DNA of 7,832 nucleotides from Clostridiaceae bacterium (GCA_016295895.1 JAEDKI010000091.1:1-7832), one strand, 5' to 3'. Shown: positions 1 to 6,077, counted from the stretch's first letter. The notes: generated by a model not told the origin, from the sequence alone. Made by a program: numbers and translations.

Positions 1-182
1 GTGGTTTTGCCGAGAGAAATCTCGCCGTAATAAGGCAGCTCATCATAACATTCTTCATCATCGATACATTCATAATACCACTTGACTGTTCCCTGATACC
101 GAGCCGCAAATGCCGAAATCGGGCAAAGCAGCAGTGCAATTACCGTCAGAACGGAAACTGCTTTTTTGATTTTAACTCTCAT
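1..182 (-). CDS. Secreted protein of unknown function, N-terminal part only
   Basis: This gene was read directly from the reverse complement. An ATG at 182 opens a frame that stays open for 60 codons to the window edge, so the C-terminus is missing. A perfect AGGAGG ribosome binding site lies about 8 bases upstream, which fixes the start. Residues 1-26 form a classic signal peptide: a basic start (MRVKIKK), a hydrophobic core (VLTVIALLL) and an AFA cleavage site, so the mature chain probably begins at about residue 27. No lipobox precedes Cys20, so a lipoprotein is unlikely. The visible mature part (residues 27-60) is acidic and aromatic, with two Cys (39 and 45) around a DDEE cluster. I recognise no domain. 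It is transcribed divergently from the PAP2 phosphatase gene. The reading frame and secretion signal are secure; the function is unknown. Confidence 0.82.
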   Translation of the reverse strand, partial: MRVKIKKAVSVLTVIALLLCPISAFAARYQGTVKWYYECIDDEECYDELPYYGEISLGKT

Positions 183-227
183 AACTTTTCCTCCTCGGAT
201 TTTTAATTTGGAATAATTTCCTCTTTA

Positions 228-256
228 AAAATAATATAATTTGACAAAAAAGTCAA
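228..256 (-). promoter_or_regulatory. Candidate sigma-A promoter for the secreted-protein gene
   Basis: On the minus strand TTGACT (complement of 251-256) is followed 17 bases later by TATTTT (complement of 228-233). The -35 is a 5/6 match and the -10 only 4/6, so this is the best candidate rather than a firm call. It lies about 45-70 bases before the start codon at 182. The -35 overlaps the inverted repeat at 241-256. Confidence 0.35.
241..256. repeat. Inverted repeat over the candidate -35 box
   Basis: TTGAC and GTCAA are separated by six A residues, giving perfect 5-bp arms. The repeat covers the candidate -35 of the leftward gene, so it could be a repressor site or simply A-tract symmetry. 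A second inverted repeat, ATTACA-N4-TGTAAT, follows at 262-277. Its arms resemble the TTACAA elements upstream of the spoIIP homologue. The repeats are seen directly; an operator role is inference. Confidence 0.4.
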
Positions 257-307
257 TCCTTATTACAAAGCTGTAATTATTTTTAACTCTGATGCAAGAA
301 AATCAAA

Positions 308-336
308 TTGAAAACACGGCTGATAAGTGGTATAAT
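308..336 (+). promoter_or_regulatory. Strong extended -10 sigma-A promoter for the PAP2 gene
   Basis: TTGAAA (308-313), a 17-base spacer, and a perfect TATAAT (331-336) preceded by TGG give an extended -10 (TGnTATAAT). Transcription should start near 343, leaving a short leader of about 22 bases before the ATG at 365. The ribosome binding site AGGGGG lies at 353-358. Confidence 0.87.
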
Positions 337-364
337 ATAGAAAAATTGATTTAGGGGGATAAAA

Positions 365-1033
365 ATGCCTGAAAAACTCAAGAAAAATTTCATATTCAGC
401 GGAATCCCTGCGGCGCTGTTTCTGCTGCTGATTCTGCTCGTCAAGGTTGCGGATGTTAAGCCGATTGGACCTATGGGTTCGGAAATCGGCCTTGCCTCGC
501 TCAACGGGTCTATGTTCAAGCTTTTGGGCGAAAGCACATTCTGGTATAAGCTGACCGAATTGCTCGGCTACCTTGCGATTCTCGTTGCTCTCGCATTCGG
601 CGCTCTCGGCGTTTATCAGCTTATAAAGCGGAAAAGCATCAAAAAGGTTGACATGAGCCTGATTGCGCTCGGCGGGTTTTATGTTCTCGTTGCCGCAGTA
701 TATGCCCTTTTTGAGGTTGTTGTTATCAACTACAGACCCGTTATTCTTGATTCGGGGCTTGAAGCGTCGTTCCCGTCATCTCACACGGTTCTGACCGTCT
801 GCATCATGGCAACTGCCGCCATGCAGTTAAAACGCAGAATAGCCGACAAAAAAGCCGCAGAAATTGCTCAGTGGGTCTGCATCGGAATTGCGGCTGTTAC
901 CGTTATCGGCAGGCTTCTTTCGGGCGTTCATTGGTTCACGGATATTCTCGGCGGACTGCTCATCAGCGCCGCTCTCGTCATGCTCTATTACGCCGTGCTG
1001 AAATATCTCGATTTCAAGCGGCTCGGAAGATGA
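365..1033 (+). CDS. PAP2-family membrane phosphatase
   Basis: This 222-residue polytopic membrane protein has the PAP2 signature. Motif C1 ends in RP (Arg124-Pro125), C2 is PSSH (137-140), and C3 is R-x5-H-x3-D (Arg183, His189, Asp193). By family knowledge His189 is the nucleophile and His140 the general acid; the arginines bind phosphate. Hydrophobic segments lie roughly at 11-28, 66-87, 98-121, 141-154, 170-182 and 192-212, the usual six-helix pattern. Such enzymes dephosphorylate lipid phosphates, for example undecaprenyl diphosphate or phosphatidylglycerol phosphate, at the outer membrane face; the true substrate cannot be read here. The conserved C1 lysine seven residues before Arg124 is Glu117. 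The start is set by the AGGGGG site six bases upstream. Its own strong promoter precedes it, and the next gene has a separate promoter, so it is probably monocistronic or partly read through. Confidence 0.92.
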   Translation: MPEKLKKNFIFSGIPAALFLLLILLVKVADVKPIGPMGSEIGLASLNGSMFKLLGESTFWYKLTELLGYLAILVALAFGALGVYQLIKRKSIKKVDMSLIALGGFYVLVAAVYALFEVVVINYRPVILDSGLEASFPSSHTVLTVCIMATAAMQLKRRIADKKAAEIAQWVCIGIAAVTVIGRLLSGVHWFTDILGGLLISAALVMLYYAVLKYLDFKRLGR

Positions 1034-1039
1034 AAACTA

Positions 1040-1068
1040 TTGACATATCCGAGCAAAAGTTATAAAAT
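1040..1068 (+). promoter_or_regulatory. Sigma-A promoter for the aldehyde dehydrogenase gene
   Basis: A perfect TTGACA (1040-1045), beginning seven bases after the PAP2 stop codon, is followed after 17 bases by TAAAAT (1063-1068, a 5/6 match). An overlapping TATAAA at 1061 is an alternative at 15-base spacing. Transcription should start near 1075, about 25 bases before the ATG at 1100. No terminator separates the two genes, so this internal promoter makes the dehydrogenase at least partly independent. Confidence 0.72.
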
Positions 1069-1099
1069 TAATCGAATAAGTATCCAAGGAGTGTAAAAT

Positions 1100-2623
1100 A
1101 TGGCTGTTAAAAAACTCAAATATTTTGCCGGCGGCAAATGGCTTGATTCATCCTGCGAAAAATACATGGATGTTTATAATCCCAGCACCGGCGAAGTCAT
1201 CGCTCAGACCCCCTGCTGCACAAAAGAAGAAGTTAACCACGCAGTTGCATGCGCAAAAGAGGCTTTCAAGAGCTGGTCAAACGTTCCCGTTATGAAAAGG
1301 GTTCAGGTTGTTTTCAAGTTCCGTGAGCTTCTTGAAGCCCATATGGATGAACTGACCGAAATCTGCGCCACCGAACACGGCAAGGTCTGGAACGAAGCAA
1401 AGGGCGACATTCTCAAGGTCAAAGAGCCCGTTGAGCTTGCTTGCTCCGCACCCTCGCTTCTTATGGGCGAAAGCACCCGTGATACCTCCTCAGGCTATGA
1501 CACAACTCTTTACAGAGAGCCTGTCGGCGTTTTTGCCGGCATCGTTCCCTTTAATTTCCCCGGCATGATTCCCATGGGCTGGATGTCTCCCCTGTGCATC
1601 GTATCCGGCAACACAATCGTACTTAAAGCGGCTTCAATGACCCCGATGACCTGCATGAGACTTGCAGAGCTCTGGCAGGAAGCAGGTCTGCCCGACGGCG
1701 TTATCAACATAGTCACCTGCTCAAGAAACGAAGCTGAAATCTTCCTTGAGCATCCCGATGTTAAGGGCATCACCTTTGTCGGCTCAACGAGCGTCGGCCT
1801 CCACATTTATTCAAGAGCCGCCGCAAACGGCAAGAGAGTTCAGTGCCTTTGCGAAGCCAAGAACCACGGCCTTGTTCTTGAGGACGCCGCACTTGAAAGA
1901 AGCGCAAGAGGAATCATCAACTCCTCATTCGGCTGCGCAGGTGAACGCTGCATGGCTCTGCCCGTTATCGTTGCTCAGGAGAGCATTGCCGATGAGCTTG
2001 TCGGCTATCTTGTTAAATTCGCAAAAGAGCTGAAGCTCGGCCCCGCATATGACAAGGAGTCAACCCTCGGCCCCGTTGTTACCGCCGCTCACAAGCAGTC
2101 AATTCTCAATTGGATTGAAAAAGGCATCGAGGAGGGCGCAGAGCTTGTTCTCGACGGCAGAAATCCCGTTGTTCCCGGCTATGAAAACGGCTTCTATGTC
2201 GGCCCGACCATCTTTGACCATGTTACAGAGGATATGACAGTCGGCACAAGAGAGATTTTCGGACCCGTTCTCTGCATCAAGAGAGTCAAGGACTTTGAAG
2301 AAGGTCTTGAGATAATGAACAACAATCCGTTCGCTAACGGTTCCGTTATCTTCACTCAGAGCGGCTACTACGCAAGAGAGTTTGCAAAGAGAACAGACGG
2401 CGGCATGGTCGGCGTTAATGTCGGCATTCCCGTTCCCGTCGGAATTTTCCCGTTCACAGGTCACAAGCAGTCATTCTTCGGCGATCTTCATTGCCTCGGC
2501 AAAGACGGCTTCCGCTTCTACACCGAAACCAAAGCGGTTACAACCCGCTGGTTTGACGAGGAAGAAATGAAAGCTCAGCATGTTGACACATGGGACGGTT
2601 CGGTTGGCGGCGACTTGAAATAA
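1100..2623 (+). CDS. mmsA: CoA-acylating methylmalonate-semialdehyde dehydrogenase family protein
   Basis: This complete 507-residue aldehyde dehydrogenase is collinear with the MmsA/IolA group, which oxidises methylmalonate or malonate semialdehyde with NAD+ and CoA to propionyl- or acetyl-CoA in the cytoplasm. Seen directly: the FNFP motif with the oxyanion Asn152, Lys176 in the nucleotide-binding VLK, the FVGS loop (227-230), the catalytic motif GERCMA with Cys284, EIFGPV (385-390), and a C-terminal FYTETKAVTTRWF segment typical of this group. The general-base Glu of hydrolytic relatives is absent (Leu250), as in the CoA-acylating branch. Of the two arginines I recall as binding the substrate carboxylate in Bacillus IolA (107 and 283), Arg283 is present but position 107 is Lys, so a different semialdehyde is possible. 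AAGGAG lies eight bases before the ATG. It is flanked by its own promoter and terminator, and no inositol, valine or beta-alanine genes are nearby. Confidence 0.9.
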   Translation: MAVKKLKYFAGGKWLDSSCEKYMDVYNPSTGEVIAQTPCCTKEEVNHAVACAKEAFKSWSNVPVMKRVQVVFKFRELLEAHMDELTEICATEHGKVWNEAKGDILKVKEPVELACSAPSLLMGESTRDTSSGYDTTLYREPVGVFAGIVPFNFPGMIPMGWMSPLCIVSGNTIVLKAASMTPMTCMRLAELWQEAGLPDGVINIVTCSRNEAEIFLEHPDVKGITFVGSTSVGLHIYSRAAANGKRVQCLCEAKNHGLVLEDAALERSARGIINSSFGCAGERCMALPVIVAQESIADELVGYLVKFAKELKLGPAYDKESTLGPVVTAAHKQSILNWIEKGIEEGAELVLDGRNPVVPGYENGFYVGPTIFDHVTEDMTVGTREIFGPVLCIKRVKDFEEGLEIMNNNPFANGSVIFTQSGYYAREFAKRTDGGMVGVNVGIPVPVGIFPFTGHKQSFFGDLHCLGKDGFRFYTETKAVTTRWFDEEEMKAQHVDTWDGSVGGDLK

Positions 2624-2640
2624 TTCACAATAATCAATTA

Positions 2641-2674
2641 ATCCCGTATTCTCAATTGAGAGTACGGGATTTTT
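2641..2674 (+). terminator. Intrinsic terminator of the aldehyde dehydrogenase gene
   Basis: Perfect 8-bp arms ATCCCGTA (2641-2648) and TACGGGAT (2663-2670) extend inwards by five more pairs, including one G-T, to an AATT loop. Five T residues (2670-2674) follow. It begins 18 bases after the stop codon at 2623. Confidence 0.94.
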
Positions 2675-2741
2675 GCAATATTATAATCCTTCAAAGCCGG
2701 AGTTCACACTATTCTTTTCTTCAATCACATATCAAAAGCCG

Positions 2742-2778
2742 AGGGCAGCTTCCTCTTTCCTGTGAAGCTGCCCTTTTT
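2742..2778 (+). terminator. Second intrinsic terminator, in tandem with the first
   Basis: Perfect 11-bp arms AGGGCAGCTTC (2742-2752) and GAAGCTGCCCT (2764-2774) enclose an 11-base loop and are followed by a run of five T (2774-2778). It lies about 70 bases beyond the first terminator with no gene in between. It may catch read-through or end a short non-coding transcript. Confidence 0.85.
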
Positions 2779-2806
2779 CGACTTAATTATTATTTTGAAA
2801 GGATGG

Positions 2807-2855
2807 AATTGGGGAGCCGCAATGCAGAGGCACTTTTCTGCCGAGCGGCCAAATT
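2807..2855. repeat. Nested imperfect hairpin element in the intergenic gap
   Basis: GCCGC (2816-2820) pairs with GCGGC (2845-2849), and inside it GCAGA (2824-2828) pairs with TCTGC (2837-2841). The flanks AATTGG and CCAAATT are also nearly complementary. The element is GC-rich compared with the AT-rich sequence around it and lacks a U-tract, so it is not a terminator. It could be a small interspersed palindromic repeat or part of a structured RNA. A 29-codon frame runs through it (2804-2893), but I do not think it is a gene. Confidence 0.4.
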
Positions 2856-2899
2856 AAAGTTTTACTCTTGCTATGTGTATATTATACATTAATTCTCAA

Positions 2900-2927
2900 T
2901 TCAAAACCACCCTTTTAAAATTACAAT
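2900..2927 (+). promoter_or_regulatory. Candidate sigma-A promoter upstream of spoIIP
   Basis: TTCAAA (2900-2905, 4/6), a 16-base spacer and TACAAT (2922-2927, 5/6) are the best vegetative-type match before the spoIIP homologue. Engulfment genes are normally under mother-cell sigma-E in spore formers. A rough sigma-E-like -10 (CATATAAA, 2998-3005) lies much closer to the gene but has a poor -35, so promoter identity is open. Confidence 0.3.
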
Positions 2928-2941
2928 ATAAATACAAAACA

Positions 2942-2977
2942 GTTACAAATCGCCCTTAAAATGTTACAATTTGTAAC
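2942..2977. promoter_or_regulatory. Candidate operator: GTTACAA half-site plus perfect palindrome
   Basis: GTTACAA-T-TTGTAAC (2963-2977) is a perfect palindrome with 7-bp arms around one base. The same half-site, GTTACAA, occurs at 2942-2948, exactly 21 bases (two helical turns) earlier. A weaker ATTACAA copy lies 22 bases before that, at 2920-2926. Such phasing suits cooperative binding of a dimeric regulator between the candidate promoter and spoIIP. The repeats are seen directly; the regulator is unknown. Confidence 0.5.
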
Positions 2978-2987
2978 CATTAAATCC

Positions 2988-3029
2988 GCAAAGCAATCAT
3001 ATAAATGTATTATATGAAAGGAGCTTTGC
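2988..3029 (+). promoter_or_regulatory. Nested inverted repeats enclosing the spoIIP ribosome binding site
   Basis: The outer arms GCAAAGC (2988-2994) and GCTTTGC (3023-3029) are perfect 7-bp complements ending one base before the ATG at 3031. The inner arms CATATAA (2998-3004) and TTATATG (3010-3016) are also perfect, with a five-base loop. The ribosome binding site AGGAG (3019-3023) sits in the right-hand internal loop and runs into the outer arm. If the transcript starts upstream of 2988, this hairpin would partly mask translation initiation. If it starts within the hairpin, the structure cannot form. Confidence 0.5.
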
Positions 3030-3030
3030 A

Positions 3031-4152
3031 ATGAAGAACAACACGGAAAAAGACAAGCATCTTGAAATATTAACTTTTATCGTCTCTGTTGCGCTGACGG
3101 CGGCGATATGCTTCAGCCACAGCGCAGGCAGACTGTCTCTCGCCATGGCGGGCATAATGTTCTCCCCCGTCGTGGCGGCAACCGATTCTCCTTCAACCAC
3201 CACAGAGAGCCAAACCTCCGCCACAGACGAAACTGCCGAAACAACCGTAGCGCAAACCGCGGTGAGTGAGACGGACATAACCGAAACCCCCTCTGATATC
3301 AAGGCGCTGATTCAAAAATACACAAAGCTTTTTGCCGATGACAAAAAAGACGCCGCCATTGTTCCGATAACATACGAAAAAGCCGGTGCAACTCATATTT
3401 TCAAAAATGTCAGGGTCAAAAACACCACCGACACCAAGACGCTCAACATCGAAAAAGTTCTCGGCGAGCCTCTGGAGCTTTCGGTTGACAAGTCAAAGCC
3501 CGCCGTTCTGATTTTTCACAGCCACACCTCCGAGGGCTACGAAATGATTGAGCGGGATTGGTATGCTCAGGATTACACGGCACGAAGCAATGACGAAAAC
3601 ATAAATATTGTCAGAGTCGGCACGGAAATCGAGAATTATCTGACGAAACTCGGTTATACTGTTATTCACGACAAAACAATCCATGATGATGACTATTCGG
3701 GCTCTTATTCCCACTCACGCAAAACCATCTCAAAGATACTTGAAGAAAACCCGCAGATTCAGGTTGTGCTCGACATCCACAGAGACTCGATAACCCGTGA
3801 CAACGGCGAAAAAATCAAGCCCGTCAACACCATATCGGGCAAAAAAGCGGCTCAGCTTATGATAATCACGGGTGCGGAGGAGGGAAAGGTTGAGGGCTTC
3901 CCCGATTGGGAATATAATCTCCGCTTTGCACTACAGCTTCAAAGAAAATGCGAGACGATGTATCCCGGCTTGATGCGCCCCGTTCTTTTTTCTCAAAGAA
4001 AATACAATATGGATATAACGCATTTCAGCCTGCTGATTGAAATGGGAAGCGAAGCAAACACGCTTGAAGAAGCCTGCTATTCGGGGCGTATGCTTGCCTC
4101 GGCATTGGCATCGCTCATGGATGAATACGCTGTCGAAAAGGACGGAACCTGA
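3031..4152 (+). CDS. spoIIP: Stage II sporulation protein P family peptidoglycan hydrolase
   Basis: This 373-residue protein belongs to the SpoIIP family. With SpoIID and SpoIIM, SpoIIP digests septal peptidoglycan so the mother cell can engulf the forespore; it has amidase and endopeptidase activity. Residues 11-29 form an N-terminal membrane anchor. A Ser/Thr/Ala-rich linker (about 50-88) follows, and the catalytic domain occupies about 155-365. Visible motifs are HSHTSE (163-168), a VIHDKTIHDD segment (211-220), LDIHRDS (247-253) and LLIEMGSEANTLEEA (334-348). By family knowledge, His163, His250 and Glu337 are the likely catalytic or zinc-binding residues. The length is close to that of the Bacillus protein. 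AGGAG lies seven bases before the ATG. In Bacillus the gene follows gpr, but here no gpr is adjacent; it stands after a long regulated gap and is coupled to a small membrane protein gene. Confidence 0.9.
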   Translation: MKNNTEKDKHLEILTFIVSVALTAAICFSHSAGRLSLAMAGIMFSPVVAATDSPSTTTESQTSATDETAETTVAQTAVSETDITETPSDIKALIQKYTKLFADDKKDAAIVPITYEKAGATHIFKNVRVKNTTDTKTLNIEKVLGEPLELSVDKSKPAVLIFHSHTSEGYEMIERDWYAQDYTARSNDENINIVRVGTEIENYLTKLGYTVIHDKTIHDDDYSGSYSHSRKTISKILEENPQIQVVLDIHRDSITRDNGEKIKPVNTISGKKAAQLMIITGAEEGKVEGFPDWEYNLRFALQLQRKCETMYPGLMRPVLFSQRKYNMDITHFSLLIEMGSEANTLEEACYSGRMLASALASLMDEYAVEKDGT

Positions 4153-4448
4153 TGAAAATTCTCAGAGCATATTTTATAACCGCCGCCGCAATCGTGTGTC
4201 TGACGGCGACAGCGGCATGTATCTTTATTGCCGATGAAAATGTCAAAAAAATCAGTCTGGGCAGTGAAAACGCCGTTATAGTTCTGAACAGCGCAGACGA
4301 AAGGCTTTATGAAGAAGCGGTTAATCCCCTGCCCCTGCTTGAAAAGATCAAAGACGCCGCAAAAAAGGCGGCAAGCATTGCGCCGCCGCCCGTTAACAAT
4401 CTTTATTGGTTCGCCGAAAACTTATCAGTCGAGCAGGAAATAAAGTGA
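4152..4448 (+). CDS. Small single-pass membrane protein, translationally coupled to SpoIIP
   Basis: This 98-residue protein matches no family I recognise. Its ATG overlaps the spoIIP stop codon (TGATG, one shared base), which with an AAAAGG about ten bases upstream indicates translational coupling. Residues 7-27 are a hydrophobic helix after Lys2 and Arg5, so it is probably anchored with about 70 residues outside. Cys23 follows TAA, a poor lipobox, so a lipoprotein is less likely. The rest holds a beta-prone AVIVLN stretch (41-46), a charged helix (about 47-75), an AAKKAASIAPPP hinge (69-80) and an aromatic NNLYWFAEN patch. Its last 24 bases overlap the convergent glycosyltransferase gene, and the antisense strand of codons 70-79 forms that operon's apparent terminator. 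The context suggests a role in sporulation or engulfment, but that is inference only. Confidence 0.72.
   Translation: MKILRAYFITAAAIVCLTATAACIFIADENVKKISLGSENAVIVLNSADERLYEEAVNPLPLLEKIKDAAKKAASIAPPPVNNLYWFAENLSVEQEIK
4361..4387 (-). terminator. Intrinsic terminator of the minus-strand operon, inside the opposing gene
   Basis: Read on the minus strand, GGCGGC (4387-4382), a nine-base loop, GCCGCC (4372-4367) and six T residues (4366-4361) form an all-GC 6-bp stem with a U-tract. It lies about 40 bases beyond the glycosyltransferase stop at 4425. The extra GCC unit at 4388-4390 allows an alternative pairing register. On the plus strand the same bases encode Lys-Ala-Ala-rich residues of the small membrane protein. 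Confidence 0.72.
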
Positions 4449-6041
4449 ATCAAAGACAAAAATCCTGTAGCCGTCCAAATCGATAATTTCCTTTGTCAGC
4501 AATTGAAAAGCATTCCAATCGGGAGTTGACATCAAAGTGTTGATTTCAGCCTCTGAGAGCAAGACAAAATATCTGTCAACGCCCGCCTGCTCATTGAACC
4601 ACTGCTTATTGGTTTGATAAACAGCGGGAGAAATTCCGTTATCGTTGACATCAACATTCACCGCCCTGACCTCCGAATCGGATAGCACGGTTATCGCCTG
4701 AGAATTCCAGAAGGTTGCAAAGCCGTAGCTGAGGCCGTTGTCTTTCAGAATCATTGCAAGCTGATATTTCTCGTTGTGAACAATGCCGTTTTTATCCATT
4801 CCGGCAATATTTTTAAACGAAACGCCGCTCATCAGCAGGAGAATGCATGCCGAAACAGCCGCAAAACGCATGGGAACAACATAGCCCTTTGCGGCTTTCA
4901 ACACGGCGAAGCAGACGAGAAGCCCCGTGCAGATCATGGGGCTTAGTCTCCAATTTGCCGCTGAAAGGATGCCGAAAACATAGCCGAACATGATAACGGC
5001 GCTGAGTCCGAAATGGGCAAGGATAAGAAGTCTTGAGCCGGAATCAAATTTTTTATAGCATATCAGAGCAATAATCGGAACAACGGCAATAATTACCGCC
5101 GCCGCAATGCGGATAATGTTAACTATTGATTCCGGCGAAAAAATCGACATGCCGTATTCGGCGTCAACTCCGAAAAGCATGAACCAATGAAGCGGGAAAT
5201 TGCCGAGATTGGCGAGCCAATCGGTCATGTCGTCATAGCCGGAATATGCATTGGCATAGCCTGCGTTAACTCCATTGCTCAGGATTGCCGTAATGCCCAG
5301 ACCGATAAGAGCGGAGAAGCCGCAGATAATGCAGTAAAACAAAGAAGCTCTGTTCTCCTTTGAAAAAATCTTTTGCTCTCCGTTCATCAATATTTCAGCA
5401 ACTGCCGCAAATAAAACGGGGATAATTCCCATTGAAATTATCTGCAATCCGTCAAGACCTGCGCAGGCGGAGAAAAGAACCGTAAATACCGCACAAATGA
5501 TAAACGGCTTTGACGAATCGGTTCTGCCGAAGGCCTCTTTGAATTTTATCAGGAGCGAGAGCAGAACGCAGATAACGGCAACGCAAATGCTGTAATAAAT
5601 AACATGCTCATAGAAAATTTCTCTGAGCTTTGCCGAGGCGCAGAGCACCGCCAAAAGCGTTCCGAGAGTCGTGAACGAAAGCGGATAGCTGAATTTAAGG
5701 CTTCTGCAAATCAGAAAGACCGATGCCGCCATCAGCAGAGTGAAAAGCACCATTCCTATATGGTGGGTAGTCATTGAAACTCCGAAAATTCCGATAAACG
5801 GAGCCATAAGCATCGTGCCGCCGAACGGAAGCATCGCCGCATAGCCGAAATCGGGATTGAACAAGCCTCCGCAGTCATGGCTTGCCTGCGCCCAAAGGAT
5901 TGTGTCGGCACAGTCGGAATGAAAGAACGCCGCAGACGGATAAATTATATAATAAATTACGGTTCCGAGCGAAAATGCGGCAAACAGCGCTGAAATCGCA
6001 AAAACCGAGTATTTTTTCAGCTTTTTTATGTCAACAGGCAT
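4425..6041 (-). CDS. Polytopic membrane protein, putative GT-C-type glycosyltransferase
   Basis: This 538-residue protein has about ten to twelve hydrophobic helices between residues 11 and 405 and a soluble C-terminal region (about 410-538). The first extracytoplasmic loop carries HSDCAD (41-46) and then a FNPDFGYAAMLPFGG stretch (61-75). Acidic residues in the first loop after helix 1 are the hallmark of GT-C transferases, which move sugars from polyprenyl-phosphate donors outside the membrane. Asp43 and Asp46 are therefore the candidate catalytic residues. The C-terminal KYQLAMILKDNGLSYGFATFWN segment (425-446) resembles the tails of GT39-like proteins, a judgement from memory. GGAG plus AAGG lies just before the ATG. 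It is the second gene of an operon, 36 bases after the flavoenzyme, which suggests a shared envelope-glycan pathway. Acceptor and sugar are unknown; a lipid flippase or polymerase is the main alternative. Confidence 0.78.
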   Translation of the reverse strand: MPVDIKKLKKYSVFAISALFAAFSLGTVIYYIIYPSAAFFHSDCADTILWAQASHDCGGLFNPDFGYAAMLPFGGTMLMAPFIGIFGVSMTTHHIGMVLFTLLMAASVFLICRSLKFSYPLSFTTLGTLLAVLCASAKLREIFYEHVIYYSICVAVICVLLSLLIKFKEAFGRTDSSKPFIICAVFTVLFSACAGLDGLQIISMGIIPVLFAAVAEILMNGEQKIFSKENRASLFYCIICGFSALIGLGITAILSNGVNAGYANAYSGYDDMTDWLANLGNFPLHWFMLFGVDAEYGMSIFSPESIVNIIRIAAAVIIAVVPIIALICYKKFDSGSRLLILAHFGLSAVIMFGYVFGILSAANWRLSPMICTGLLVCFAVLKAAKGYVVPMRFAAVSACILLLMSGVSFKNIAGMDKNGIVHNEKYQLAMILKDNGLSYGFATFWNSQAITVLSDSEVRAVNVDVNDNGISPAVYQTNKQWFNEQAGVDRYFVLLSEAEINTLMSTPDWNAFQLLTKEIIDLDGYRIFVFDSLYFLLD

Positions 6042-6077
6042 AACCTTCTCCTTTGCTTATGAATCAGTCAGAGCCGT

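Noticed and set aside
283..537. 84-codon minus-strand frame over the PAP2 promoter and gene start
   Set aside because: It overlaps the promoter and conserved coding sequence and has no ribosome binding site.
2099..2464. 121-codon minus-strand frame inside the aldehyde dehydrogenase gene
   Set aside because: It is antisense to conserved dehydrogenase sequence, with no ribosome binding site or promoter; a codon-bias shadow.
2873..2889. Near-palindrome ATGTGTATATTATACAT
   Set aside because: It is low-complexity AT sequence with an imperfect match and no clear relation to a promoter.
2590..2892. 100-codon plus-strand frame running from the dehydrogenase gene through the gap
   Set aside because: It starts inside the dehydrogenase, crosses two strong terminators and a hairpin element, and its translation has no protein-like character.
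4356..4371. GCCGC and GCGGC arms around an A-run, as a plus-strand hairpin
   Set aside because: The A-run is in the loop and no T-run follows on the plus strand, so it is not a plus-strand terminator; the minus-strand pairing with 4382-4387 explains the site better.
4457..4498. GACAAA and TTTGTC as a terminator for the spoIIP operon
   Set aside because: Six AT-rich pairs around a 30-base loop without a U-tract would not terminate transcription.
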